Shown here one piece after another: positions 1-14,082 of a DNA stretch of 64,000 bases. The translations under genes were made by a program, and so were the position numbers. The notes beneath the pieces were generated by a model. The model ran no database searches. It saw only the letters and a list, made by a program, of their open reading frames with translations, and was not told where the DNA came from. This DNA comes from Cycas panzhihuaensis. Lineage: Eukaryota > Cycadophyta. Location: NCBI GenBank assembly GCA_023213395.1, contig CM041465.1:140251741-140315740 (forward strand), read 5' to 3'. Each line of letters begins with the position of its first letter. Position 1 is the stretch's first letter.

Positions 1-3000
1 GAAAGCGATGATAATGCTAGAGACATACCTGCACTTACCTGAGTCGGTGATTCCGTATCCATTCCCGGAAGCCGGGAAACACTAAGTCTCCCAAAAACAT
101 ATTGGTTTATCTATTTAGAGCATTTTAGCACTTGAGAATTGAAATAAATCCTATCAAAATGTAAGTGTTATGGTTATTCAAATCCCATGGTGATTTCCCG
201 CTATTTTAATTATTTTTTTGATTATTTATATGCATGTTTATCCAATGTGTATGTAGATTTTCTTGAGTGTCTAAGAATAAGGCTTCTAAAGTAGGCTTGA
301 TTACTATGTTGATGTCATTAAGATAGTGAGAATGACCACTTATGTTATGCCCTCTATTATGCAATGAGAATATCATACTAGTGAGGGTTTATGGCATATT
401 TTTAGTAAAACAAATAAATTAGCTTAGTAAAGGAATACATTAGTTTTTTAGGGTTGTTTAATGGTGACAAAGCTTGTTAATTATTATATTAGCCTATATT
501 AATTAACTCAACCATAATTTTGTGTGTAAAGGAAATCAAGTTTAAGAGGGATTAAACATTAGGCCATCCCTATCAACAAGTCACTAATTTAATAGTTTCT
601 ATTCTTGTGATACTGCATAGGAAATCACTAATGATAAGTACTCCTATATTTCTAAACTAGAACAGGAGAGGAGAGGGATGCAATGGTAGTTATATGGTGT
701 AGATTTATTGAAGAGACTATAGATCTACTGGTGATCTATATTTACATGTTGAATGGTTTGTAAAAGTGGTCAACACATTGAGTAAAATGATAATATTAAA
801 GCATTGAAATGACTTTGTTTTATTCTTCTCTACTTATTAAATGATCACTATTATTTTTGTATGAGCATACTAATTTGTGACAATAATATAATCCTACATT
901 AAGGTTATGTTTATACATCAATTTGGAAAGTTCAATGATTTATCTAATTGGTTGGAAATTATGTCATAGTGTTGGGTAGATTAAAGGCTATTAGGTGCCT
1001 CACAATGATTTATTTCTCAATGTTAAGCATCTTTGATACATCTTTAAAGCTAATTGTTGATTTTTAGAGGGAAAATCTACTTCACAAATCATTAGTAATT
1101 CTTAGATTTAATTATAAATAATCATAGCATAAAAAATGCCTTGCATGTGTTACATAGGCTATGACATTCAAATGGTAGTCAATGTAGTTCTAAAAAATAA
1201 TTTTTATAGTGTTATAATATTTATTAGATGTTTAATTATATTCTTATAATATGTTAAATCTACCATCCACTTAGCAAGTTCATGTGGGTAATTTAAAGTG
1301 ACCATGGGCCAATGCCAAAAGGGCTTTATTCTTATTATTCACCTTGTTTTCATTTTTAAGGTACGTATGCTTGCTTAAATGTTGATATCAGAATTCTATT
1401 TTGTTAGTTGCATTGGAGAGTTGACTTCCATGACTTTATAATGATTGCTTATACAATATGCTTTGAAAAAATTTCATGGTAGTTTTAAAGTATTAAATTT
1501 ATATTAATGATTTGACAAGGTACTTTTTTAGTTAAAGTTGGAACATGCACCTAAATGAAGAGATATTTTGTCACATGTTTTTGCTTAAATAACCATTTAT
1601 ATAGGTTCGTTCTATAGTTTAGTGAATAGGTTATGGTTTTATAGCTCACTTTTCTCCTTAGAGTCCAACTTCAAGTAGGAGAAGCTAGAAACAAATAGGA
1701 TAGCCATATGTGAAAGTTGTTTTGTAAGTAAATATTGGAGAACCATGTAGGTGAAGGTTATTCTAGAGTATTGGTGAATAAAATAATTGATTACACATAT
1801 GTACCAATAGATGTTTAGTTGTTTATAAAGATAAAATATATTTTCTTAAGTAACATATATGATAGGAATTAGATATTAAAGGGGGAAATGTTAAATATTT
1901 TTTAATATTAGACTAGTATATTAATGTGCATCCCTTTAATATGTATTGTGGAGTCATGGCATGCATACTTCATAATGTAATAGTCATAAGATGGTTAGGA
2001 GGTTTTGGCAAATATTTAGATGACCAAAAGATGGCATGTATTATAAATATGTATTGATTTTTTATAACACATATTAGAGAGGATTATTTCTCCCAAAGGG
2101 TTATATTATATTTTGGTGTATATTTTATTTATTTTGTCATGTATATAGTTAGCATAGTCTTGATATGTTTGATATTATATATCCATAATATCAAATCATA
2201 TGATCTTAATAAAAGTAAGGTGATAAATGAGAATGAGTCAACTACTAGGTTGACAAACAAAAGAGATAAAATAGAAAATAAAAATAATAGTCAAATTTGT
2301 ATGTCCCAATGATTTTTCACCATAAATTTACCTTTAGTTGTTAGTTCACTAATTCAATGTTACAAGGTTCTAGTTATTTCTGTGTAGAATATGTACTCCA
2401 AGATACTCTAAAGTTTCTTAGAAACCAATCTTAACAAGCTTTAAACTATTGCATAAAATCAATCAAAAACTCAACAATATGTTATTATTTTGTTTCCCTC
2501 CCATTCCATTTAAAATGTGGTCTCTATTTATGGAACTTATTGGGTGGAAAGGAGGCCTATTATCTTGAAAAAGTATGGGCAAAATTTAAATGGTTTTCAC
2601 CCATCCCATTAAACTTAGAAGATGAAGAATTAAAGTTATTTCCCTTTATTCATGGGAGGAAAATGGCTTGGAATAATTCAATGGGTAGAAAATAAGTTGT
2701 TACCACCCAAATATTTTGGGGGGAGAAGTGTAATGTGGAGTATTTACTTCATATCCCTTCCCATTAGAAAATGTAGTTAATTTGACGGAAAAATGCATAA
2801 TTGAAAGCACAAAACTTACTAAAATTTGACATGGATATGATTTTGTAATGGTATAAAATTGTATCATTTTATTTTCTACAATAGTTATTTACATATTTTT
2901 ATATCTTTTGTAATAATACATAATGTATTATTGTTTTGTATATTTATATAGTTGCAAAATAAGGGCCATGTACAATTGTAGAGTTATTTTATATTATTGT

Positions 3001-4671
3001 TAATTTTCACTTTTTAAAATAGTACATCATATACCATTGCCTTCTTTATAATAATATATGATGTACCATTATGAAAAATGAAATATTTTAGGATTTCACA
3101 ATGATATAAGCAAGACAACAAAGAAATAAATATTTTTGTAATAAAAAAAAATGTCAAACAAAGGAGAAAATGATGCCAAAGTGGGTTTAAGATACAATGG
3201 GGATTCATTTTCATAAAATCGAGCCTAGGTGTATGGTTTTTATTATACCACTAAAGTTATTTACCATTCTAGGCTATAAATGCATGTACACATCACCACA
3301 TAATAGGAAAACATTAGTTTATATATTGATATGAGCATGAAATAAAAATAGAAATCATAATATCAAGCACATGTATGAGTTATCTATGTAATGATTATTG
3401 AATGTTGGAATCCTAAAATTTGGGAAAGATTTATCCCCTTGCCTATAGAACCTCCTTAGACCTGTGTTGTAAGATAGGGAATGTTGGTAATATTATCCTA
3501 TAGAATATGTACTCTAAACCATAATTAATAAAAAAATCTGAATGGATAGTGGGTTAAAAGTCCAAGTTCTATAATAAGATGAAAGCTAGCTATCACTATA
3601 GTTTAGGTTCATCAACAAAGGCTTGGGGAATATCACCCTTAATTTAATCTCTTTAGTGAGAACATCAGAGAATGGGTATAATAGTTTAATCTCTTTAGTG
3701 GTTATGTTTTTAAGGTAAGTGTTAAAGAATGGATTAGAAGCCTAGAATCTATAATAGACTTAGAAGCCACAAAAAATAAGATGCCCATGTTGGGAGGGTT
3801 ACCATAATTTTATCCTCATTAGCAATAAGATTTTTAGAGGTATAACCATCATTGTTTAATCTCATTAGTTGTTTATTTCTATAGAAGTATGAATACTAAA
3901 GAATGGCTCAAAATCATAAACTCTATAATGGGCTCAAAATCCATAGGAAAAATGAGTGATATATTATAAGACCTCTTAAAAATATATGTAACTAATTGAT
4001 TGACTTTGTTCTCTTACTCTCAAGAGATGTGTTGTATAAATACTAAAGAAAATTAGGTTAGTAGGGATCTAGTTGTGTTAGGAAGGGTATGAATTTTGGG
4101 ATAAAAGAATTGATATAATTATTTGAGCTAATAAAAAGCTAATTGTGAGTCAAAATATGGTAAAATAGGGTGAAAGTAAACTTACAATACGCCAGTAAGC
4201 ACCTCTATAACTATAGTATATGTAGATATATTGTTAGTCATTACTAAGATAAAAAGTCAAATGCTTATCATAATATAGCTAATATGGTCTCTAATGATCA
4301 AAGAAGTAGTAGAATATGTGGAGTTTCCATGTCTTAGCTAGTTAGTATAAATTATCAGTGCTATAAAGGAATGTAGTGATTGCTCATAGATAACTTAATA
4401 AATATACAAATGGTAGATACATTTACTATTAGAAATAAGGTTCAAAGATGTGGACTTAGCTTAGACTAAGACTTCTTTTAGGAAGTTAGATCCATGGATG
4501 GATTCTCTTCTTTTAATTGAAATTTTGAAGTTTATTTATTTAACCTCCCAATGTTGAATTGGTTTTGATCTTAGTTAAGGTTATAATGGATCTAAATAAT
4601 TGGACTTAGAGATATATATTGTAGGTGAGGATGAAGTTATCATGTGACTTTCTCCAAGTTCCTAAAAGATG
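1..4671. other. AT-rich DNA, no gene recognised
   Basis: No coding region, RNA gene, LTR pair or primer-binding site could be supported on either strand. Reading frames are short and broken. The first ~110 bases are richer in GC than the rest, and the stretch from about 2810 to 3240 contains loosely repeated blocks of 'accatt' and 'aaaatggta' type words resembling the array at 7365-7535. Probably very old, decayed transposon sequence; this is inference from the surroundings only. Confidence 0.5.
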
Positions 4672-4732
4672 TCTATATACATACATACATATACATATAT
4701 ATATGTATACACACACACACACACACACACAT

Positions 4733-4764
<32 letters not shown>

Positions 4765-5081
4765 GTATGTATATCTATATATATGTATGTATATCTATAT
4801 ATATGTATATATATATATATGTATCTATATGTATATTTATATATATATCTATATATATATATATATATATCTATATATATATATACATACATATAGATAT
4901 ATACATATATAGATATATACATATATATACATATATATATCTGTATATATATGTATATATCTATATATGTATATATCTATATATAGATATATATATACAT
5001 ATATATATATACATACATATATATATATGTATAGATATATATATCTATGTACATATGTATATATGTATATATATATATATA

Positions 5082-5134
<53 letters not shown>

Positions 5135-5205
5135 ATATATATATGTATATATGTATATATATATGTATATATGTATGTATATATGTATATATATGTGTAT
5201 ATATG

Positions 5206-5292
<87 letters not shown>

Positions 5293-5339
5293 ATATATAT
5301 ATATGTGTGTGTATATATATATATATATGTGTATATATA

Positions 5340-5382
<43 letters not shown>

Positions 5383-5665
5383 ATGTATATATATATATAT
5401 GTATATATATATATGTGTGTATATATATATATCTGTATTTATATATATATATATGTGTATATATATATATATGTGTATATATATATGTGTATATATATGT
5501 GTGTGTATATATATATATATGTGTATATATATATATGTGTATATATATATATGTGTGTATGTGTATATATATATATATATATGTGTATATATATATATAT
5601 GTGTGTGTGTATATATGTATATATATGTGCGTATATATATATATCTGTGTGTATATATATATATA

Positions 5666-5696
<31 letters not shown>

Positions 5697-5709
5697 GTGT
5701 GTATATATA

Positions 5710-5800
<91 letters not shown>
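4672..5800. repeat. Compound AT/GT/AC microsatellite, about 1.1 kb
   Basis: An almost uninterrupted alternating purine-pyrimidine tract. It begins with TATAC/ACAT units, holds an (AC)n run near 4707-4745, a long section of (AT)n interspersed with GTAT and CTAT, a (GT)n run near 5219-5252, many short GTGT islands, and ends with about 70 bases of pure (AT)n up to 5800. Several long open frames cross it on both strands, but they encode only repeating Tyr/Ile/Cys/Val/Met/His residues and are artefacts of the repeat, not genes. Length in an assembly of such a tract is unreliable. Confidence 0.97.
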
Positions 5801-5804
<4 letters not shown>

Positions 5805-7364
5805 CCTTAATTTTTCTCTTTATTTTTGTGTAGTTACTTTTCTTTTATTTTTCTCTTTTATCTTAGGGTGTCACTTCTATAATAGTTTAGATGAGAGATA
5901 TGGTGAACTAAGTGCCATTGAACCTAATTTTGGGATGATGTACTTCATTTGGCCACATGCTTTCCTTAAGTTATAGGTTAGATATGGTCTTTATGTGATG
6001 CTCGCCATAGAATAATATGTACTCAGATGTGTTTAGCTTTATAAAATATAGTTACGATCTACTAATTTATAGATCATCACTCCTTTAAAACGATAGTAAT
6101 ACTTTTAGTGAAGGAGAGGTCTAACAAGCATCCGAAGAAAGTCCCTATAGGTTAAACCATAAGAAGTATTTGGTTTACTCATTCAGGGTCCTTCTAAGAG
6201 CCCAATCTAAAGAAATGAATGCATATGGAAGGGGACAAAAGGGTAAGCTGGGTATCCCATGAATTATTTAGTATAATGAGGACTATATAAAATAAATAAG
6301 TAAATATTAGTTAAGTCAAGAGTGCTAAATTATTGGTAAAATTGATAGATGAATGGTAGGTGGATGGTAAAAGGACCTTTAGGTAGGAATATAAATATCC
6401 ATAGAATTATAAGTAAGCAAGCTCATCTAGGACTTTAAAGTATATACACTAGGTTGGAGTAGCATTTGTGATTGGCCAATATGAGTCTAGGGTTGAAACC
6501 ATGACTTTTAACTATAGATATTAATATTTCTTAGGGGACGTCTCATAATTGAGGCCATAAGGGGCTTAATTCAAGTGGACAGTAAACCTCTCAAAGAGGA
6601 ATAGGCCAAAATTGTTATTAAATTCAAGCTCATTACTTAAAATAGTTACTTTTGGATATAGAAAAGGGAAAGTTATAGGATAGGACCAAGAGAAAGCATA
6701 TATGAGTAGTATGTATTTCAAGCAATGAACTCAAATTTATTAAGCTTCAAAGCAACTTTAAACTAGGTTCATTTGATCATCCTGAGGTTCTAAATTTTGT
6801 TGTACACATGGTAACATTTTAATTATAAGAAATATGAGGGATTTTTAACGAATTATATTCCATAAATAGCTTAAATAAATTCATTTTAAATTTAGATTCC
6901 TTTAACTCCCAATTTATTTTTATGATTTAGTTTATTAGATTTAGGTTATTATCTATTTGTGAGATGTTGGTAATTGGGAGTTGATTTCAAGAACTTAGAG
7001 AAGTGGTTTTTCATATAGCAAGTTTTGGTGAGATCATTACTCAACTATGGTTACCGAGGGATAAGGTCCAATAGTTTTTCATCAAAATTTTATCATTTTT
7101 TTCTAACTTTTAGGTAAAACCTTGAGTATCAAGGTTTCTATAAAATTAGACATTTTGGAAAAATGAGGTTTAATTAGGATCTTATTTTCTATAAACCCAA
7201 TGAAAATGCTCTTATGTAAATTTTTGTCTAATCAGAATTTAAAATTTTTCTTAAATTTTCCTCATATTTTTGGTATGCAAGAATCATAACAGTACATATC
7301 ATTTGATTTTGCATACCATTTTGCCTTATAACTATATATTTATATTGTTCTAAATTTTAGAATA

Positions 7365-7535
7365 ATTCAAAATATACTATTCTAATTTTTAAAATAGAAT
7401 ATTTGTGTACCATTTTAATTCTTGAAATGATATATTTTTATACCATTTTGATTTTTAAAATGGCATATGAATGTACTAGTTTGATTTTCAAAATAGTATG
7501 CAATACACCATTTTGAATTTAAAAATAAAATAAGA
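7365..7535. repeat. Decayed short tandem array of dyad units
   Basis: Four to five imperfect units of about 33-36 bases, each of the form taccattttgatttttaaa followed by atggcatat, occur head to tail. Each unit is itself an imperfect inverted repeat (accatttt / aaaatggt), so single strands could form small hairpins. Units differ from one another at many positions. Similar words are scattered at 2810-3240. No function can be assigned. Confidence 0.55.
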
Positions 7536-10500
7536 AATTTAACTGGTACATAAAAAACTTCAAATTTTTTGAAGATTTCTTTTGTTTCCTTGCATAATAT
7601 TTGCTTTATCTTAGTATTTTCTACTCCTTCTAATCGTTAACATCTAACTCACTTTATTTTTTGCATATGCATAAGGTTATTCATTTTATGAATAGGGAAT
7701 TCATGGGGGTTAAGATACTCCATCTCGTTAATAGCATGGATGACAAGACTTAGGCCACCCTACAGAAATGTGACCCTTATTGTATTTATGGGTTGAGGTG
7801 ATATATTTTTAACTAAACATTTCTAGTTAACCTCATTAGTGACTAGGATCATTAGTGATAAGTTATTACACCCCCTTCCCTTACCCTTCCTAATATAGAG
7901 GTCTATGGGTTACTATATGGGACATGTTTTAGATTTTAGGAATTATTTACACTCTGCTACCTTGTTCACCTCATTTTAGGGACTATGGATCATAAAACAA
8001 TGCATTAAGTAGTTGTTATCACTTTCTTTATTAGATGGAGGGCTTGCTGGTGTAAGGGGATCTCAATAGTAAATTGCTTTGTTATAGTTGATATTCTACT
8101 AGTATAAAAACTAATTATGAAAACCCTCATGCTTATAGTATCCCATAGATAGAGCTATACTATGATTCCCAATGGTTGAGGCATGTTGTGCCCTAGTGTA
8201 AGGTTGGAGAGCAGTTCAATTAGGATTCCCTTATCATGGTAAATATGCATTATCTCTTAGGTGCAATCTGGATTGAGTGAAGTAGAGGATTTTCCTATTA
8301 CTTAGTGCTCTAGTTATGGTCCCTTGACCATTTCCCTACTACTTAGCCTCATGAGGGTTCTATCATATTAGATTTTGCTAAGGAGGTCTAAGAGGGCTTG
8401 TGTTCTAGAGGATTTACACATTGAATGTGGTCTCTTCATCATTGGTCCAATTTATTCTAAGCCCCTAAGATGGGATTTCATGGGAGTTAGATGTAGATGA
8501 GTCCCCAGTTATCAAGGTCAAAGATGAAGGGAATGGGGTGATGGGTGTGATGTTAAGGGATTCATAGTGGTACATGATGAGGCTTCAATGATCATAATAA
8601 TTAATAATAGGGATGGAGAAGTAGATGGAGGGGCTTCAAACTACTGGTTTAGGGTACACCTCATGAAAGTGATGGCTCAGATGATGATGGTAAGTATCCC
8701 TCCTTACTTTATTTTTCTTTCTTCTTTTATTTTTCTTAATTAGTATTTCCTATTTATATATCCCTTGTGTTTAATCTAAAAATGACTTTAGGGAATTTTA
8801 GTCTATGAGTTCAAGGAAGGCTTAACACATGAGAAGAATAGAAATGCTTAGGTAGAGAAATCCCTTAATTGAATTTAATAAATCCTATTGAGAATATTAT
8901 AGAGTAGGACATCATAATCATCCATCTCCTCACCATCTTCATCTCAAGAGTCGATGTTTTATTTTGTTTAGGCTAGAATAATAGGCAAAGACTACCTATG
9001 GTCTTGGAATGGTTTGAATTTTAAATTTACAAGCACCAACTTTTTAATCAAAACACTCTCTGCCACTAATATGCAAAAAGTAAGAAAACCATAGGATTAA
9101 AACTCTAAAATATTTTGAAATTAAGGCACCATACGTAGCTAAAGAGCCTAAACATACACTTAAATGTGTCTTAATATAGATGTCATGAAGAATATTGAAG
9201 AAAAACTCATAAGTAATTATACTTTTATACATTGCACATGAAAACCATAATTATCTCATAAAATCATTCTTATCCTAAATTTATTAGATAAGTACTTAAC
9301 AAATTGAGAATGGAATAATTGAATAAATTCAATATTCTAATATAATGAGTTGATATAATAACATGATAAATTAAGAACAAAGTGCCACTTAGAACAATCT
9401 TTTAGTATAAAAATTGTATCCAAATAATAGAAAATCCAAGACCTTTTAATAACAAACCATGCTTATCAAAAGAGGCTTAAACTTTAACATCATTTTACTT
9501 TTGAGGCCCTTTACAATGAAGCTTGTATCCTCTTAATAATATGTAATTATTATAGTATCTAGATGAAAATGCCATGTTTAATTTCCTCTTTAGAACCTCT
9601 CTAACTAAATCTCCCCTTAAGAGAAGAAATGACCTCTAAATGAAAGAGCTTAAGGAAAAGAAAATCCTTATAAGAAAAGAAAAAATAAATGTAAAAGAAG
9701 AAGAAAAATCAGAAAATAATCTTGGCTAAGAAGTCCTTATAATCCTCTAAGAATTCTATTTTGTATAAGGGCCTCTCCTCAAGGCAAAGTAATAGTTGTA
9801 GGTTCATCAGATATTTGGTGTGATGTTTGAACATGTCATTATCTAATTTAAACAATTGAATATCCTCTTTTATCTAGTATAATAGTTTAAACATGGGCAA
9901 AAATCTAGGAAAATAGTTAAGCGTCCACCTCATAAAGCCAACTATGGTTCAAGATCATGATATAACTTACACATAAAGTACAAATATTTTAGGCATTTTG
10001 ACTTATAAAAGCCTTATGGGTACTAGCTTTGAAGTAGTCTTGATAATTATGATTATATTAGATGTAGCCATGCACTATTATTAAGATAGCCATTATGCTT
10101 GAAATTAGTTGAAGTACTTATTGAAGTTGGCTAATGGGGTATATAATCTTTCACATGTGTGCTGACCCATGATTCAACCCTCATGTACCAACCTTGCTTC
10201 AACTAACTAACTAACTAATTACATACTTGTCAATAGAGGATGAATGGATAACATGTAACTCCATGATTCTTGCCATCCTCCACTTATGGTTGCCTTTGCA
10301 ACTAGATTTTTACCTTTAGGTTTTACCTCTTATGCACTTGTGTCTGACTTTACTACATCAAATTCTATTATTTTCTCATATTGTAATCCTAGATAAGGGA
10401 TTACTTTCTCATTAGATACCAACTCATTTTGGGTTAATTTAATTTTTTATAATTGACTATTTACCCAAATGAACCTTGAAATATCATAAGATTTGTACAT

Positions 10501-11060
10501 CCCATGTCCATTCTATGATTATGTATATACCACATCTTATAAATCTTATATATGATTATCAACCATGATATCTTCTCGATCCCTTATGAGTGAAAGATTT
10601 TTTTATTAGATAATTCAAATTAACATTTTAATCCCTCCACCTATAGGTTGTTTACCTTATATGATCTTTGTTACCCTAGAACCTTATTTTTTAGCCATGA
10701 GGATGAGGTGGAGGTATGGGGTGTAGATTAATATTCACTTCATGTATTGTAGCCTTTATAATTATGTGTTTATTTCTTATAGGCCAAGCATACAATCATA
10801 TTAATGATGTTTCAACATTGCCACAATCCTTAAGGCTCCATCACCTCACATCGAGCAATTAGATTTTAATCATGATATGTAATGGGAGATCAATGGTTGT
10901 AGTTTAAATTGTCTTTTGAATCAAGGGCCTAGATTTTATCTGTATTAATGTAATTTATATGTTGGCTTAAGAATCTACTCTCACGTGTAGGTTCTTATAA
11001 ACTTAAACTCTTAGAAATGTAACCTTGTATGATCACTTCTTACATTAACCTTTTTCACAT

Positions 11061-11680
11061 GTGCATTTCTTCAAAAAAGATATTGCAAGAAGAGCCTTCA
11101 TATGGGAGAATAATTATGTGAGAATGTGTTATCTCTTTCTTTGTTACCTTCCTATATTTAAATTTTCACATGGTCTTCTCTTTTGGCATTGCTTATTTCC
11201 TTTATTTCTATTGTGGGTCCTGATGGGTTATTTTTCATGTCTTTTTATTTCCTACAAGTTGCTTGATCTTTTATTGTGCTCACTCTTTCCATATGAGAGT
11301 CTATTCTTTGGAATTATTTCCTTTGAAATAAGCATGGGTGTGGGAACCTACTTTATAAGAATAGTAGATAATGTTTCTTTTCCTACATGCTCTCATCCAT
11401 ATCATATTTTTCTCATATGGATCCCATTTCTTTAAGAAGTGATTTTTAAAGCAAGGCCTCCTTATAGGAGGATTACCCATGAGAATTATTTTGCTCTTTG
11501 GGTTTTCCATGTTAGTTATTCCCAAGTTATTGTTTCTTGCATGAGAACTCATTTTCTTAAAAAATGTATAGCACAAAAGACCTCTATGTGGGAAAAGAAT
11601 ATTTAAGAATTGTAATACTTATCCCTTTTATTTTCCTACATTTCTTCTTCCCATATGAGATTCTCCTGCATGGATGTTCT
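11061..11680. repeat. Three diverged copies of a ~110 bp unit
   Basis: Blocks beginning near 11066, 11428 and 11551 share the pattern tttctt-aaaaa, a short spacer, gca-aag, a variable hexamer and 'tatgggag', followed by a T-rich stretch ending in 'cacatgg' or 'ccatatgag'. Spacing is unequal. A 124-codon frame on + (11061-11435) and a 91-codon frame on the other strand (11301-11576) cross these blocks, but both have repeat-like composition and no recognisable domain, so I do not call them genes. Confidence 0.4.
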
Positions 11681-12111
11681 TCTATATACAAAGTATAAAA
11701 TGCCAAAAGCTCTTCTATTTGATAAACATAACTTTATCTTTCATATTATTTCTATTTTCTAATAACCCTTTAGTGCCAAATAATAATTGTTACCATAGCA
11801 CTTTCAAAAATCATTCCTTCAATGCTCCTAATGAATTTTATAAAATATACTAAGTAATAAAACGCTTGAATAGACCTTATATATAGAGTAAGTATTATTT
11901 ATATCACCTCAATATAGAGCTCAAAAATTTCCTTTACTGCTACACCTAAAAGAGGTAACACTTAGCTTATTTATTTATTTTACTTCTTTATGATGGTAGT
12001 TGATCTTAGTCTTTCCTCCTTATTTTATAGAGTTAAAAGTATTAATTATTGATTTATATGATAAGTGATTGGTAGTCTAATGTTAGAGGTACAGATATAT
12101 GGACAACCTTT

Positions 12112-12437
12112 TGTTAGAATATTAAGATATTAGAGAAAAATAAGGGGATAATTAGCTAATGCATATTTATCTATGTAATCCATAAAAGTAGTAGGCCCCA
12201 TACCAAAAACAAGTTCTACTATATACAAACATCACTAGTATACAAGATTGTATTGTATATCATGTAATATTCTAAAAAATCAAAAAATAAAGATATCTTA
12301 TGATATCATTCATGATCTTGGTATTATTTTGTTAATGTTTATTACATTCTATTATTTATTTATTCATATTCAATCATTTACTATTTTATCCATGATTGCT
12401 TTATCATGGTATTAGGATGAATTCATAAATTCTAACT
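12112..12437 (+). repeat. 5' LTR of element F
   Basis: 326 bp. It starts TGTTAGAATATTAAG and ends ...AAATTCTAACT, directly before the primer-binding site; the expected terminal CA has become CT. It pairs with 29366-29685, whose ending AAATTCAAACA keeps CA. No convincing TATA box could be fixed by eye because the whole LTR is AT-rich. Confidence 0.85.
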
Positions 12438-12450
12438 TGGTATCAGAGCC
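12438..12450 (+). other. Primer-binding site of F (initiator Met tRNA)
   Basis: TGGTATCAGAGCC abuts the 5' LTR. This is the standard plant LTR-retrotransposon sequence complementary to the 3' end of initiator methionine tRNA. It fixes the + orientation of F and the right edge of its left LTR. Confidence 0.9.
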
Positions 12451-13884
12451 AAGGTGAATGAAAGGGTTTGAAATAGAAACCCTAACCTGTAAAAGTATAT
12501 GATAAAAAGTTTATCCATTTCAAGGTTGTTTGGAGACCATTTGATACTATTGACTTATTGAAATAATAAACTCCATTTGATACCATTTGAAGTCATTATC
12601 TATATACACCAAAATATTGTTTAACTTTGTTTGAGCTTGTTTCTCTCCACTTTGCTCTATTTGGGCTCATATTTCATCTGGTGGTCCTTTTTACATGATT
12701 TCCCTATATACTAATCTATAACTATGAGAGATTTGAAGTCCACCCCTATATTATATAACTCCTCCATTCAACAAAAATACATTTGTGACATCTACACTCA
12801 AAATCATTGTGAAACCCTACCCAAAGCTCCATTCATTCATGTGACTTTGTGAAGCATATCTATGATTGTTACTTATAGACTAAATCTCACTGATATGATA
12901 GTCATCCTATTTTTGAGGGAGTACTACTAACACTATGAAGCCCTTGTATATGTGTAGTCATTACCTCCTCTATATTTTTATGATCATTGCTTATTGAACC
13001 TTTGTTACTTGAAGAACCTCTATGCAACATCTCACCATTTGAAGAAGGTCCTCTATACATCTTCATAACCTATACCAAGTACTCTTCATTACAGATTGTT
13101 GCTTGTGAAGATCATGATGCAAGCTTATACACACAACCTCTATAAGAAGTTCCTCGTCCTCTTTTGTGATCACTTTATCTATCCTCTCGCATGCTAACCC
13201 AAGTTGAAGAATAAAGATTAGGACATTGATATAAGAAATCTAAAGTTCATATAAAGAATGGAAGAGAATCAAATGGTTCTTTGAGAAAATCTGTAAAAAA
13301 ATAGTCATTACTAATTACCCATTAAAGATCATATAACTTCACAAAATTTGAAATTGGTTATATTCGTTTTTACAAAGTTTATGTTTAATTAAATTTAATT
13401 TGAAATGTGTTTTGGAGTTTATGATTAGGGGCTTAACCACTAGCCCCCACTAGCCCCCTGGTGGTTACGCCCCTAATCGTATACAACTATGATATGACTA
13501 ACTATTAGCTAGTGAGAGGGGCTAAACCCTATCAAGTTCAATTTTATTTCCATAAAAAGGTACCTACATTATTTTGTTAATATCTTCTCAATTGGGAAAT
13601 AATTTTCTAAACTGTCTAAACCGTTGGAATTTTGACTGAGTATTACACTTTGAGTTATGATTTGAGGTATTTTAATGCTATGTTCAAATAAATTTCACTA
13701 TAATATTAAGAAGTTATACTAGAATCATAAGAGAAATTTGAGAAACAAAATTCACATAGGTTAGTATATTAAGTATGATGGATTGATGTGCTTACTTGCT
13801 AATACTTGTGGTTGATTTTTACACCTATTATGGTTGATTTCTATTTGTAAAATTGAATATTCTTTAGCTTTTTTAATTTTAAAG
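12451..13884 (+). other. Leader of element F
   Basis: About 1.4 kb of untranslated leader between primer-binding site and gag. It is richer in C than its surroundings and contains a strong hairpin at 13423-13478. In elements D and E the equivalent interval holds captured host-gene fragments; I looked for one here in all frames and recognised none. Confidence 0.6.
13423..13478. repeat. Long hairpin with C/G-run loop
   Basis: GATTAGGGGC at the left pairs perfectly with GCCCCTAATC at the right, and TAACCAC pairs with GTGGTTA just inside, giving an arm of 17 paired bases with one mismatch. The loop holds two repeats of CTAGCCCCC, so the - strand carries runs of four or five G (GGGG, GGGGG, GGGGG). 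It sits in the F leader. Such a structure could act in RNA packaging or priming, or be the remains of a small insertion; neither is shown. Confidence 0.75.
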
Positions 13885-14077
13885 GTTCCCAAGTTTAATA
13901 GAAAAGAATATTTTTTGTGGTCAAGGAGAGTCAAAACTTCTTTGTAACCTAGAAATTTATAGGATACTATTTCTTAAGGGTATAAAGTTCCAAAACCTAT
14001 TTATCCTATAGTTTAATTAACACTTGATTGAGAATAGGAAATGTCAAAACTTGAAAACAAAGATACTAAAGCACTCA
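13885..14077 (+). pseudogene. F Gag, N-terminal part (UBN2-type), interrupted by G
   Basis: In one frame with several stops, the translation shows the N-terminal signature of copia-type Gag (retrotransposon Gag, UBN2-like family): VPKFNRKEYFLWSRRVKTSL, where the aromatic YF-LWS and basic residues are conserved, later ENKDTKALS. The frame is cut at 14077 by the insertion of gypsy element G and resumes in phase at 28475 after the duplicated GTTAT, which restores a Tyr codon. Gag would form the particle that packages the element RNA. Stop codons show that this copy is dead. Confidence 0.75.
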
Positions 14078-14082
14078 GTTAG

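Larger units (their letters stand above)
5801..12111. other. AT-rich DNA, no gene recognised
   Basis: No protein domain, RNA gene or paired LTR was recognised. Two decayed repeat arrays inside it are listed separately. The segment around 8430-8700 is relatively GC-rich with a run of Asp/Gly-rich codons but has no frame of useful length or recognisable domain. A purine-rich tract lies at about 9600-9710. The right edge is the target site of element F, so the stretch is one half of a locus that resumes at 29686. Confidence 0.5.

Noticed and set aside
4625-5976. Several long open frames on both strands, up to 388 codons
   Set aside because: They translate the dinucleotide repeat into Tyr/Ile/Cys/Val repeats with no domain; pure repeat artefacts.
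8430-8700. Possible host exon with Asp/Gly-rich codons
   Set aside because: No frame stays open long enough and no similarity was recognised.
11061-11576. 124-codon and 91-codon frames on opposite strands
   Set aside because: They overlap a decayed repeat array, have no recognisable domain and no supporting signals.
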